Origin: an uncultured Bacteroides sp.
Lineage (GTDB): Bacteria; Bacteroidota; Bacteroidia; Bacteroidales; Bacteroidaceae
Length of the DNA stretch: 64,000 nucleotides
Direction: 5' to 3'
NCBI GenBank assembly: GCA_947646015.1
Contig: CANSEY010000012.1
Location: 41,235-105,234, forward strand
Shown: in pieces, positions 16,528 through 26,370 of the stretch
How positions within the stretch are numbered: the stretch's first letter is position 1
Layout of the letters: the number at the start of each line of letters is the position of its first letter
Made by a program: the position numbers and the translations under genes
Notes under the pieces: model-generated
What the model saw: only the letters and a program-made list of their open reading frames with translations
The model's database searches: none
Told to the model about the DNA's origin: nothing

Positions 16528-17382
16528 ATGAAAAGAATCAATCATTGGCTGATAATATGTTTTGTTTTGCTGTTGACTGTTGCATGTACTTCCGGCAAAC
16601 AGAGTAAATCGGCATCCTGGCAGGATTTGCATTATGGACCTGATTCGCTACAGACGATGGATGTATATCTGCTGGAGAACAGGACTGCCGATACTCCTTT
16701 AATGATTCTTGTGCATGGAGGAGGTTGGATGGCAGGCGATAAGAAAGATGCCGATTTTATGAAAATCGCCTGTTATGCCAACGGCATGAATGTGGTGAAT
16801 ATCAACTACCGGATGGGGGATGGAATTTGCTATAAGCAAATGATGGAGGATATGACGGATGCAGTCCGCTATGTACTGGCCCATGCAGAAGAATGGAATA
16901 TTAAAAAAACAAATTATGTGATGTGGGGCGGTAGTGCCGGAGCTCATTTATCTTTATTGTATGCGTATAATTATGATAAAGAAGATGTTATTTCATTAGT
17001 CATCACTTTGGGAGCACCTACCAGACTGGATGCTTTGGATGCCTTGTCGGGTGCAAAGCAAAGCGATATTGAAGGACTGTTGCCAATCGTTACCGGTAAA
17101 CCGTGGAACAGTGACACTTCTCAGCTGGATGTCGATTATCAGCTGGCAAGTCCTTATTACGGAAAAAACTTTAAGCCTACTTTCCTGATACATGGAGAAA
17201 AGGATACGATCGTCCCGAAAGTTCAATCGGAGATGTTGAGTGATCTTTTAAAACAGAAAAATGTTCCCGATACGCTGGTTATCCTTCCTAATGGAGGGCA
17301 TGGAGGTGAAAATACTCCTCTGGAAGTTTCGGAAAAGGTAAATGTGGCAATGTATAAATGGATTTTGAAATACAGCAAATAA
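16528..17382 (+). CDS. alpha/beta-hydrolase esterase lipoprotein
   Basis: A 284-residue lipoprotein (Cys20 in LLTVAC) with the hormone-sensitive-lipase/BD-FAE type fold. HGGGW near residue 60 forms the oxyanion hole, GGSAGAH near 132 carries the nucleophilic serine, and HGEKDTIVP and NGGHGG supply the acid and histidine. Such enzymes in PULs remove acetyl, feruloyl or other ester groups from glycans before glycosidases act, so this is probably a surface or periplasmic deacylase for the PUL's glycan. The exact ester is not predictable. Confidence 0.85.
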   Translation: MKRINHWLIICFVLLLTVACTSGKQSKSASWQDLHYGPDSLQTMDVYLLENRTADTPLMILVHGGGWMAGDKKDADFMKIACYANGMNVVNINYRMGDGICYKQMMEDMTDAVRYVLAHAEEWNIKKTNYVMWGGSAGAHLSLLYAYNYDKEDVISLVITLGAPTRLDALDALSGAKQSDIEGLLPIVTGKPWNSDTSQLDVDYQLASPYYGKNFKPTFLIHGEKDTIVPKVQSEMLSDLLKQKNVPDTLVILPNGGHGGENTPLEVSEKVNVAMYKWILKYSK

Positions 17383-17397
17383 TAAAAAGAGTATACT

Positions 17398-19437
17398 ATG
17401 AATGCAATAAATAAACTGAAACTATCTTTATCGGCAGTGCTCTTCTCCTTTTTGGGAATAGCTTGCAGTGATATAGATGATAACTTGGTGAACTATCCGG
17501 TAGTAGCGGAGGTGAATACCGTCTACTACATTGATTCGGAGTCGGGAAATGACGCTAATAGTGGAGAATCTGAATCGTCTGCATGGAAAACGTTTGCTAA
17601 CATTAACCGTGTTATTTTTCAGGCAGGTAATCGTATTTTACTGAAGAGAGGGAGTGTATGGACCGGACAGGTTAGTCCTAGAGGGACGGGTACACCTTCC
17701 AATCCAATTATTCTTGGATCTTATGGCGAAGGAGAAAAACCGATTATCAATGGAAATGGTGAAGTAAAGGCGGCCGTTTACCTGAAAAACCAGTCGAATT
17801 GGGTAATTCAGGATTTGCAGGTGTCTAATTATGCGGATGTACGGGGAGATATCTATCGATGCGGGATTTTGGTCGAAAATGATAATGGAGGAACTGTCAG
17901 TAATATTAAGATTCTGAATAATACGGTTCGTGACGTGTCCGGTTCCTTCAGATATGTCGGTGCTTTTCATCCGCATCAATATGGAGGGATAGCTGTCAAT
18001 GTAATAGGGCAGAATGCCACAGATAAATATGATAAGGTCTTGATTGAAAATAATACCGTAGAAAAAGCGGGACGTACGGGGATTGTTGTATGGGATAATC
18101 TTTTTGCCAGTGATCTGGAAGCTTCCACGAATGTAGTAATACGTAATAATTCGGTGAAAGACATTGATTCGGACGGTATAATCACCTATGGTTGTTATGG
18201 TTCTTTAATCGAACATAATGTAGCCAATGGATGCGGCTCTTATCGGGAGGACGGTCAGTTTAATGGCTCGGCAGCTATTTGGTGTACTCGTGGAAAGGAC
18301 TGTATTATTCAGTATAATGAGGCTTATCATACGAAAGCGCTGGAGGGAAATGATGACGGAACCGGATTTGACATTGACATGGATGCTGTTAATTGTATCG
18401 TACAATACAATTATAGCCACGATAACGAGGGAGGATTTATGTTGTTTGTAGACGCGTCTAATTCGTCCGGTAGTATTGTACGCTATAATATCAGTCAGAA
18501 TGATCGGAAACGTGTCTTCATGATTGCAGGAGGAGTTACTCCGAATACGCAGATTTATAATAATACCATATATTTGGGTGCGGGTGCTACTACTAAGATT
18601 ATAGATCATACCTGGGATGACGGGGGAGATATCAATGCTCCTTGGCTGTTTAAGAATAACATCATTTACAATCTAGGAACAGGTGATTACAAGATTCCGG
18701 GTACAGGTGGAGTTTTTGAAGGAAATGTCTACTATGGAAACCATCCGGCTAACGAACCGGATGAAACAGGGAAGATAACAGTAGATCCGAAATTTATAAA
18801 TGTTGGTGCCGGTGGAACAGGTATCAGTACACTGGATGGATATAAGCTGGAAGAAAACTCTCCGATAATGAATACGGGAGTTAAGGTTGCAAGGAATGGC
18901 GGTATGGACTTCTTTGGAAATCCGGTATCCTCTGGCGGTAAGCCTACTCCCGGTGCTCATGAATTGAATGGCACGGCTTCGGGTGAGTCTGAAATGATAG
19001 ATAAACTGAATGACTGGAGTAACGCATTTTACTATTCACCCAATTTGAATCTGGACAGCAGTAATCCGCAATTCTTTGGTGGTGATGGATCCAGAGCTGT
19101 ACGGGCAACTACAGATGATGGAATTATATTGTATAACCTTCCGAATATAAAGTCTGTGGAAGTCACTATGTATCTATGTGTCTGGTATCCGACGTTAACC
19201 CCGCAGAACATTAAGATATATGGTTCATACACAGGAGGTGATTTTGCTAATTACATCGAAATACCAGTTACTTATACGACAGATTCTGCTGTAGTGGAAG
19301 GCTGGCAGAAGACCACAATCAATACAGCTGGGGCCTTGCCGGAAGGAGTGAACTTTATAGGAGTCCGCATTAATGATCCGGTGAATGAGAGCTGGGCTGT
19401 TCAAATCGGTGAAGTGGCAATCACTTATGTAGAATAA
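17398..19437 (+). CDS. right-handed beta-helix lipoprotein with C-terminal module
   Basis: A 679-residue lipoprotein (lipobox GIAC, Cys23). Residues about 40-530 are a right-handed parallel beta-helix with the start YYIDSESGNDANSG and repeated NN or EHN turns (ILNNTVRD, LIENNTVEKAG, LIEHNVANGC). This fold carries pectate-lyase, polygalacturonase-like and other polysaccharide-cleaving families. About 140 C-terminal residues beyond the helix (SEMIDKLNDWSNAFYYSPNL to the end) are absent from the neighbouring paralogue and resemble a beta-sandwich binding module. Catalytic class is not assignable by eye. Lipidation suggests a surface location. Confidence 0.8.
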   Translation: MNAINKLKLSLSAVLFSFLGIACSDIDDNLVNYPVVAEVNTVYYIDSESGNDANSGESESSAWKTFANINRVIFQAGNRILLKRGSVWTGQVSPRGTGTPSNPIILGSYGEGEKPIINGNGEVKAAVYLKNQSNWVIQDLQVSNYADVRGDIYRCGILVENDNGGTVSNIKILNNTVRDVSGSFRYVGAFHPHQYGGIAVNVIGQNATDKYDKVLIENNTVEKAGRTGIVVWDNLFASDLEASTNVVIRNNSVKDIDSDGIITYGCYGSLIEHNVANGCGSYREDGQFNGSAAIWCTRGKDCIIQYNEAYHTKALEGNDDGTGFDIDMDAVNCIVQYNYSHDNEGGFMLFVDASNSSGSIVRYNISQNDRKRVFMIAGGVTPNTQIYNNTIYLGAGATTKIIDHTWDDGGDINAPWLFKNNIIYNLGTGDYKIPGTGGVFEGNVYYGNHPANEPDETGKITVDPKFINVGAGGTGISTLDGYKLEENSPIMNTGVKVARNGGMDFFGNPVSSGGKPTPGAHELNGTASGESEMIDKLNDWSNAFYYSPNLNLDSSNPQFFGGDGSRAVRATTDDGIILYNLPNIKSVEVTMYLCVWYPTLTPQNIKIYGSYTGGDFANYIEIPVTYTTDSAVVEGWQKTTINTAGALPEGVNFIGVRINDPVNESWAVQIGEVAITYVE

Positions 19438-19452
19438 AATAAAACGAAGAGA

Positions 19453-20985
19453 ATGATGAATATTGCAATACGAATTTGGATAGTTATTTTATCCTTTGCC
19501 TGTATAACTCCTGTTTATGCGAATGATCAAAGTGGTAAAATATACTATATTGATAACTTGGGCGGCAGCGACAGTAATACCGGACTATCGCCCGGGGAAG
19601 CCTGGAAATCTTTTAAAAACACCAACGACCGGGAGTTTAAACCGGGTGAACAGATTTTGCTGAAATCCGATTGTACCTGGACGGGGTCTTTGTCTCCAAG
19701 AGGGAATGGGACGGACGATTCGCCGATTATAATAGGGGCTTATGGTGAAGGGGCACGTCCTGTGATTCACGGGAACGGCCAGGTAAAGGCGGCAGTATAC
19801 TTGCGTAATCAATCGAATTGGGTGATTCGTCAGCTGGAAGTCACGAATCAGGCTCCGGAACGAGGTTATGTACATCGCGGAGGCATCTTGGTCGAAAATG
19901 ATAATGGTGGCGTTTTGAGTAATATCCATATTCTTGATAATTATGTGCACCATGTGACCAGTTCATTCCGTTATGCATATAATTTTCATCCTCATCAATT
20001 TGGGGGGATTGCTGTAAATGTGAACGGTTTGACCGGTACTGATAAATATAGGAATGTACTGATCGAGGGTAACAGAGTTGAGAATGTAGGACGTACGGGT
20101 ATTGTTGTATGGGATCATATTTTTGCCAAATATGATGAAGCCTGTACGGGAGTCAGAATACGTAAAAACTCGGTGAAGGACATTGATTCTGACGGAATCC
20201 TTACCTATGGTTGTGACGGTGCCCTGATAGAACATAATGTGGCGGATGGCTGTGGCTCCTATCGGGAAGACGGGGGATTTAATGGCTCGGCAGCTATCTG
20301 GTGTACCCGTGGAAGTAATTGTATAATCCAGTATAACGAAGCATTCAATACGCATATGCTGGAAGGAAATGCTGATGGAACAGCTTTCGACATTGATATT
20401 GATGCAATAGACTGTATCGTGCAGTACAACTACAGCCACGATAATGAAGGAGGCTTTATGCTGTTCATCGATGCTTCTAACTCTTCTGGAGGAATTGTCC
20501 GTTACAACATCAGTCAGAATGATAGAACACGCATATTTATGATTGCCGGAGGAGTACAGCCTAATATGAAGATATATAACAATACGATTTACATATCGGA
20601 AGGGCTGGACACGAAAATCATAGAACATACCTGGGATGAGGCGGGAGATATCAATGCGCCTTGGATATTTAAGAATAACATTATCTGCAATTATGGAAGT
20701 GGTGGTTATATGATACCGGGAAAGAATGGAATTTTCTCCAACAATGTATATCATGGCAACCACCCTTCGACAGAACCTGCTGAACTTAATAAAATAACTG
20801 CTGATCCGAAATTCGTCAATCCGGGCAGCGGGAAAAGAGGAATTGAATCTCTGTCAGGTTATTATCTGAAGAAGAATTCTTCTGCCGGTCAGGCAGGTGC
20901 GGTGATCGATCATCATGGTGGTCAGGATATTTTCGGAAAGAAAGTATCGGATAGTGTACCTTCTAATATTGGGGCTGTAAACTGA
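19453..20985 (+). CDS. right-handed beta-helix protein, secreted paralogue
   Basis: A 510-residue protein closely similar through its helix to the preceding gene; whole stretches such as the SYREDG-FNGSAAIWCTRG and YNYSHDNEGGFMLF segments are nearly the same in both. It differs in two ways. Its signal peptide (CITPVYAND) has no lipobox, so it should be periplasmic, and it stops without the C-terminal extra module. A tandem duplication followed by specialisation to different compartments is likely. The residues shared in the pair (HPHQ-GGIAVNV, SDGI-TYGC, DIDIDAIDCIVQYN) are candidates for the active site. MNI two codons later (ATGATG) is an equally good start. Confidence 0.8.
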   Translation: MMNIAIRIWIVILSFACITPVYANDQSGKIYYIDNLGGSDSNTGLSPGEAWKSFKNTNDREFKPGEQILLKSDCTWTGSLSPRGNGTDDSPIIIGAYGEGARPVIHGNGQVKAAVYLRNQSNWVIRQLEVTNQAPERGYVHRGGILVENDNGGVLSNIHILDNYVHHVTSSFRYAYNFHPHQFGGIAVNVNGLTGTDKYRNVLIEGNRVENVGRTGIVVWDHIFAKYDEACTGVRIRKNSVKDIDSDGILTYGCDGALIEHNVADGCGSYREDGGFNGSAAIWCTRGSNCIIQYNEAFNTHMLEGNADGTAFDIDIDAIDCIVQYNYSHDNEGGFMLFIDASNSSGGIVRYNISQNDRTRIFMIAGGVQPNMKIYNNTIYISEGLDTKIIEHTWDEAGDINAPWIFKNNIICNYGSGGYMIPGKNGIFSNNVYHGNHPSTEPAELNKITADPKFVNPGSGKRGIESLSGYYLKKNSSAGQAGAVIDHHGGQDIFGKKVSDSVPSNIGAVN

Positions 20986-21001
20986 TTAATGACAATTTAG
21001 G

Positions 21002-23806
21002 ATGAAGACAAGAATATTATTATGCATGGCGGTATCGCTCATGCTGACACTCTTCTCATGTCATAAAACTGAGAAAGTGCAGGTCTATGACCTGAAGGTG
21101 GAAAGTCTGGTGAATCCTCTCGGTCTTGAGCAGAAGCAGCCTCGTTTAAGCTGGAAACTGCATTCTGAAGAAAGAGGAGTCCATCAACAGGCATACCGTA
21201 TCATCGTATCTTCGTCTGAGGAGAAGCTGAAAGAAAATGTAGGAGACTTATGGGATTCGGGCAGAATCCCTTCTTCCGAAACAGTTTTAATTCCTTATGA
21301 AGGTGCGCCGTTGTCCGGCAGGCAGTTTTGTTACTGGAAAGTAAGGATTGAAACCAATTTGGGTGAAGTTGTTTCATCGGAAAGAGCTTTTTGGTCGATG
21401 GGACTAGAGGCATCTGATTGGCAAGCCAAATGGATTGGCTTGGAGAGTATAGAGGCGGAAGGAGAAGATCGAAAGATGAATTTTGTTCCAGAGAATGAAG
21501 ACGAACTTCGGCTGAAAAGTGAGACTCGCCTTCGTGCCCGCTACTTGCGGAAAGTGATAAAACTGGGGAAAGATGTAAAGAGTGCAATGCTTTATATCTC
21601 CGGTTTAGGCCTGTACGAAGCATATCTGAACGGCCATAAGATTGGAGATCAGGTATTAGCTCCTACTCCGACAGATTACAGTAAAACTGTTCCATACAAC
21701 ACTTTTGATGTCACTTCTTATTTGAATAAAGGAGAGAATACTATCGGGGTGATATTGGGAAATGGCCGATTCTTTTCGATGCGTATTCCCTGGTTCCGTA
21801 CATTTGGATTGCCTCAACTATTGTCTCAGTTGGAAGTTACTTACAAAGATGATACGAAAGACACTTTCGTGAGTGACGAATCGTGGAAAGTTACTTTGGA
21901 TGGTCCTTTGGGAGTAAATAATGAGTTCGACGGCGAAGAATATGATGCCCGTAAAGAAATGGAGGGATGGAGCACGAACGACTTTGACGATGCGGCATGG
22001 TATTCGGTTGAATTAGTAAATGCCCCCGAAGGAAAGCTGCAGGCACAGGAAAATCCGAATATTAAAGTGATGGAACATATAAAACCTCTCTCTGTCCATA
22101 AACTGGGTGATGACAAATATATTGTGGATATGGGGCAGAATATGGTAGGATGGATGACGTTGAAAGTACGTGGCAAACAGGGAGACAAAGTAACGCTTCG
22201 CTATGCGGAGTTATTGAAAGAAGACGGTCATTTATATCTGGACAACTTACGTGGAGCCAAAGTTACGGATACTTATATCTTAAAGGGAGATGAAGAGGAA
22301 ACATGGGAACCTAAATTTGTATTTCATGGTTTCCGTTATGTTGAAGTGTCTGGTTTCCCCGGTGTACCTACTGTTGATCATTTCGAAGGAAGAGTCGTTT
22401 ATGACGAAATGAAGACCACCGGTACGTTTGAAACTTCCAATGCCATCATTAACCGGATTTATCAAAACGCATGCTGGGGTATTAAAGGTAATTACCGTGG
22501 AATGCCGACAGACTGTCCTCAACGGGACGAACGGATGGGATGGCTGGGCGATAGAACTACCGGAGCATACGGCGAAAGCTATATTTATGACAATCAGAAA
22601 CTTTATGCAAAATGGCTGAAAGATATTGAAGATTCACAATTAGCGAACGGAGCATTACCGGATGTCGCTCCTAATTATTGGGAGATGTATACCAATGATG
22701 TCACATGGCCGGCTGCATATTTCACCGTTGCCGATATGCTGTACAAACAGTATGGAGATGTACGTCCCATCATCCGCCATTATGATTCATTCAAAGCATT
22801 TATCCAATTTATTCGGGATAACTATCTGAAGGATGATATCGTTATTCATGATACATTCGGTGACTGGTGTATGCCACCGGAGTCTATGGAAATGATTCAT
22901 TCACAAGATCCTTCACGGAAGACTTCAGGGGAATTGCTCTCAACCGCATATTATTATCGTCTTTTGGTCTTAATGCGGAAATTTGCTTCGTTATCAGGTA
23001 ATGATAAGGATATCGCCTATTATCGGGAGTCAGGTGATCGGATATTAAAAGCTTTCAATAGGAAATTCTATAATGCATCAACCGGATATTATTCCAATAA
23101 TACGGTAACGGCTAATTTATTAGCTTTAATGAACGGGATGGCTCCCGACTCTGTCCGTCAGGTCGTTTTCGAACATGTTGTTGATAAGACTCTAAATGAG
23201 TTTAAGGGGCATGTCAGTACTGGACTGATCGGTATTCAATGGCTTATGAGAGGATTGTCAGACTATGGGCAACCGGAACTGGCGTATAAGATTGCCACCA
23301 ACAAAACCTATCCGAGTTGGGGATATATGATTGAAAATGATGCTACTACCATTTGGGAATTGTGGAACGGCAATACGGCCGATCCGGCAATGAATTCCGC
23401 CAATCATGTAATGTTGTTGGGGGACCTTATAATATGGTATTATGAGTACCTGGCAGGCATCAGGAATGAAGCAGCCTCAACAGGATTTAAAAAGATTGAA
23501 ATGAAGCCATTGCTTGTGGGGGATCTGACTTATGTCAATGCCTCTTATCAATCGATCAGAGGAGAAATCCGAAGTCATTGGAGGAGAGAAGGAACTACCT
23601 TTATCTGGGATATTGCTATCCCGGCTAACACGACTGCTTCTGTCTATCTGCCCGAAGCTGTCGGCAAGGAGATAAAAGAAGGGAATAAAGAATTGAATGA
23701 CATTAAAAGTATAACCGGAGTAAGGACGGATGGCAACTGGGTTATAATTGATCTGGAATCCGGGGAGTATTCGTTTACGGTAAAACAAAACAGAATGTTA
23801 AACTGA
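21002..23806 (+). CDS. alpha-L-rhamnosidase, GH78
   Basis: A 934-residue lipoprotein (SC at Cys20) with GH78 architecture. It has an N-terminal Ig-like domain (VYDLKVESLVNPLGL, then PRLSWKL), a rhamnosidase N domain (RARYLRKVIKLGKDVKSA), a concanavalin-like domain, an (alpha/alpha)6 catalytic barrel, and a C-terminal beta-sandwich. The barrel contains DCPQRDERMGWLGD near residue 505, which carries the conserved acidic catalytic residues, and later WELWNG. GH78 enzymes remove terminal alpha-L-rhamnose by inversion. Its presence shows that the PUL substrate contains alpha-rhamnosyl residues. Confidence 0.93.
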   Translation: MKTRILLCMAVSLMLTLFSCHKTEKVQVYDLKVESLVNPLGLEQKQPRLSWKLHSEERGVHQQAYRIIVSSSEEKLKENVGDLWDSGRIPSSETVLIPYEGAPLSGRQFCYWKVRIETNLGEVVSSERAFWSMGLEASDWQAKWIGLESIEAEGEDRKMNFVPENEDELRLKSETRLRARYLRKVIKLGKDVKSAMLYISGLGLYEAYLNGHKIGDQVLAPTPTDYSKTVPYNTFDVTSYLNKGENTIGVILGNGRFFSMRIPWFRTFGLPQLLSQLEVTYKDDTKDTFVSDESWKVTLDGPLGVNNEFDGEEYDARKEMEGWSTNDFDDAAWYSVELVNAPEGKLQAQENPNIKVMEHIKPLSVHKLGDDKYIVDMGQNMVGWMTLKVRGKQGDKVTLRYAELLKEDGHLYLDNLRGAKVTDTYILKGDEEETWEPKFVFHGFRYVEVSGFPGVPTVDHFEGRVVYDEMKTTGTFETSNAIINRIYQNACWGIKGNYRGMPTDCPQRDERMGWLGDRTTGAYGESYIYDNQKLYAKWLKDIEDSQLANGALPDVAPNYWEMYTNDVTWPAAYFTVADMLYKQYGDVRPIIRHYDSFKAFIQFIRDNYLKDDIVIHDTFGDWCMPPESMEMIHSQDPSRKTSGELLSTAYYYRLLVLMRKFASLSGNDKDIAYYRESGDRILKAFNRKFYNASTGYYSNNTVTANLLALMNGMAPDSVRQVVFEHVVDKTLNEFKGHVSTGLIGIQWLMRGLSDYGQPELAYKIATNKTYPSWGYMIENDATTIWELWNGNTADPAMNSANHVMLLGDLIIWYYEYLAGIRNEAASTGFKKIEMKPLLVGDLTYVNASYQSIRGEIRSHWRREGTTFIWDIAIPANTTASVYLPEAVGKEIKEGNKELNDIKSITGVRTDGNWVIIDLESGEYSFTVKQNRMLN

Positions 23807-23818
23807 AAATTAAAAGTT

Positions 23819-24838
23819 ATGAGACTGAAGAAATATGATAACAATCCTATTCTGTCACCAAATTCAGCGAATGCATGGGAAAATTTAGTGGTATGCAATC
23901 CCGGTGTATGGTATGAAGATGGTATATTTTATATGCTCTATCGGGCAGCAGGTGATGATGAAGAACATATCATTCGTTTGGGATTGGCTACGAGTAAAGA
24001 CGGATATGATTTTAGAAGAGCCTCTTCTCAACCGGTATTCGGACCCAGCATTGATGGGCCTGATGCCGGTGGAGTGGAAGATCCCCGTATTGTGAAATTT
24101 GATGATGAATACTACGTCACCTATGCCTTCCGTCCTTATCCTCCGGGACAGTATTGGAAGTTTCCGCATGATGTGGTATTGCGTCCGCAGTGTGGTAGTC
24201 ATGCGCCCGTTTTTATTAAGGAGAATCTGGGAAATTCAGGATTGGCGGTAACTAAAGATTTCAGGCACTTCAGACGGTTGGGGAGGATTACCGAATCGGC
24301 TCTGGATGATAGGGACGCTATACTTTTCCCTGAGAAAGTGAATGGAAAATATGTACTTCTGCATCGTCCCAAACAATATACGGGTGATAAGTATAATGTT
24401 AAATATCCGTCTATTTGGTTGAAATTCTCAGATGATTTACTAAATTGGTCAGATAAAGAAAGCCATTTGTTGATTTCGGGCATAGAGAATACTTGGGAAG
24501 AAAAAATCGGCGGAAGCACTCCACCCTTGAAAACGGATGAAGGTTGGCTCGTGCTGTATCATGGAGTAGAACATGGCGGAAAGGGATATTACAGGGTAGG
24601 AGCGTTACTGTTGGACCTGGAGAATCCGCTTCGTGTGATAGGACGTACTAGAAATTATATTCTTGAGCCTGAGATGGACTGCGAGATAAACGGTTATTAT
24701 AAAGGTTGTGTGTTTCCTACGGGAAATGTAATTGTAGATAATACATTATATGTGTATTATGGAGCAGCAGATAAGTACGTTTGCATGGCTACTTGTGATG
24801 TAAAAGAATTGATTCAGTATATTAAAAAAGGGGAGTAA
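23819..24838 (+). CDS. GH130 beta-mannoside phosphorylase or hydrolase
   Basis: A 339-residue five-bladed propeller protein without a signal peptide, so cytoplasmic. It begins KKYDNNPILSP, contains GGVEDPRIVKF near residue 86 (the GH130 segment with the catalytic aspartate), and continues with GSTPPLKTDEGWLVLYHGV, both characteristic of the family. GH130 members phosphorolyse or hydrolyse beta-mannosides. In this operon it would act on a small oligosaccharide imported by the SSS symporter encoded two genes later. Phosphorylase versus hydrolase, and 1,2 versus 1,4 linkage, cannot be decided by eye. Confidence 0.9.
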   Translation: MRLKKYDNNPILSPNSANAWENLVVCNPGVWYEDGIFYMLYRAAGDDEEHIIRLGLATSKDGYDFRRASSQPVFGPSIDGPDAGGVEDPRIVKFDDEYYVTYAFRPYPPGQYWKFPHDVVLRPQCGSHAPVFIKENLGNSGLAVTKDFRHFRRLGRITESALDDRDAILFPEKVNGKYVLLHRPKQYTGDKYNVKYPSIWLKFSDDLLNWSDKESHLLISGIENTWEEKIGGSTPPLKTDEGWLVLYHGVEHGGKGYYRVGALLLDLENPLRVIGRTRNYILEPEMDCEINGYYKGCVFPTGNVIVDNTLYVYYGAADKYVCMATCDVKELIQYIKKGE

Positions 24839-26367
24839 TGAATAAAGTAATACCTTTGTTGGCCATACTTTTGTGGTTTTGCACGGCATGCGGAGAGAAG
24901 AAAAGCACGTTGGTTATATCCGATCAGCCTGTATCCGCTAATTTTATGGGAAATGGAGTGGAGTGGTCAGCTTATCCGCATGGTGACTCTCCCGAAGCCG
25001 AATGGGGATACTTAATGACAGATGAGAAGTTGCAGAAAGTATGTTCCCGGCTTGACTACATGAAACCGCGTATTGTTCGCTTGATGGATGTAGCCGGATG
25101 GCGTTATTTCAAGGGAGTGGATACAAAAGGCAATCCGATAGTGGACTTTGAATGTGCGGAAGTGAAGATGGTCTGCAAGCTATTGGACTATTGTCAGAAG
25201 AATGGGATAACAGTTTTGATTGGCGATTATGGTGTACCCGGATTTTGGGGATATAAAGGCAAGGTTGACAGGGTAGATGATCCTCGTTATGTGGATATGA
25301 CTATCAGATATCTTTCTTATCTGATAAAGGAACGGGGATATGATTGCATTAAATATTACATTATAACCAATGAACCGAATGGAACCTGGGCATGTACCAA
25401 TGGTGATTGGGAGCAATGGAAAAGGGGAGTCAGTATGTTTGCGGAAGGGTTTAAGGCGGCAGGACTCCCATTGGAAATGTCTGCTCCCGATGTCGTTGAA
25501 ATGTCTGATAATCCGGCTTCCGAATATACGGGCAGGCAGTGGGTTGAACAGACTATGATTCAGTTGGATTCAATAGTAGGCAATTATAATATCCATTGTT
25601 ATGCGGATGCTTACTTTGTAAGGGACGGCCGTTTTCAGAAACATCATAAGGAAGTCGCGGATATACTCAAGACAACAGGAAAGCCTGTTATCTTCGGAGA
25701 AATAGGAGTACTTTATAAGACCGGTGAGTTGGGAGAAGAATATAAGAAGTTACTTCCACAGAAACCGTTTGCCAGTGAAGACTCCCAGCTGCATGTGTAC
25801 GATTATGTCTATGGTATTGATGCCGCCGATGCATTAATACAGTCGATGAAAGCCGGATTCCAGGGAGCCAGTGCATGGATGCTCGATGATGCGATGCATA
25901 CGATTGGAGATTTGGGAGACAAGAACCAACTCAAGGTTTGGGGATTCTGGAATTCATTGGGGACGGAGTTGCTGAATGATGAGAAAGAGGAAGAAATTCG
26001 TCCGTGGTTCTTTACATGGTCGCTGATGTGTCGATATTTCCTGCCGGGCATGGAAATTTTTAATCCGGAGAATGAAGAACTGTTTCCTAATTTGAGAGTC
26101 GTTGCAGGAAGAAAAGGAGAAGAGGCTACGATTGCATTGTTGAATGCTGGTGATTCAACCTATACTTTCTGTTTGAAAATGAATGTGGGTAGCAGCAAGC
26201 AGGACTTTGCTGTTTATAGCTATACGCAGACGGGGTATAAGACAGATGAAAACTCCTTTCCGGTTGCCGAATCTGTAGCCCGGGCAAAGGATTTGTTGTC
26301 GGGTGAGGAAGAAATAAAGATTCTTCCCCGCAGCTTTAAATTATATACAAATATAAAAATAGACTAA
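24838..26367 (+). CDS. clan GH-A-like glycoside hydrolase lipoprotein
   Basis: A 509-residue lipoprotein (FCTAC, Cys18). The middle is a TIM barrel with ITNEPNG near residue 177 and VIFGEIG near residue 288, placed like the acid/base and nucleophile glutamates of clan GH-A enzymes (GH5, GH39 and relatives). About 90 C-terminal residues form a beta-sandwich typical of GH39/GH30-like enzymes. The family number is uncertain. Its ATG overlaps the GH130 stop codon by one base (TAATG), so the two are translationally coupled. It is expected at the surface or in the periplasm, cleaving beta-glycosidic bonds of the PUL's glycan. Confidence 0.75.
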   Translation: MNKVIPLLAILLWFCTACGEKKSTLVISDQPVSANFMGNGVEWSAYPHGDSPEAEWGYLMTDEKLQKVCSRLDYMKPRIVRLMDVAGWRYFKGVDTKGNPIVDFECAEVKMVCKLLDYCQKNGITVLIGDYGVPGFWGYKGKVDRVDDPRYVDMTIRYLSYLIKERGYDCIKYYIITNEPNGTWACTNGDWEQWKRGVSMFAEGFKAAGLPLEMSAPDVVEMSDNPASEYTGRQWVEQTMIQLDSIVGNYNIHCYADAYFVRDGRFQKHHKEVADILKTTGKPVIFGEIGVLYKTGELGEEYKKLLPQKPFASEDSQLHVYDYVYGIDAADALIQSMKAGFQGASAWMLDDAMHTIGDLGDKNQLKVWGFWNSLGTELLNDEKEEEIRPWFFTWSLMCRYFLPGMEIFNPENEELFPNLRVVAGRKGEEATIALLNAGDSTYTFCLKMNVGSSKQDFAVYSYTQTGYKTDENSFPVAESVARAKDLLSGEEEIKILPRSFKLYTNIKID

Positions 26368-26370
26368 GTT

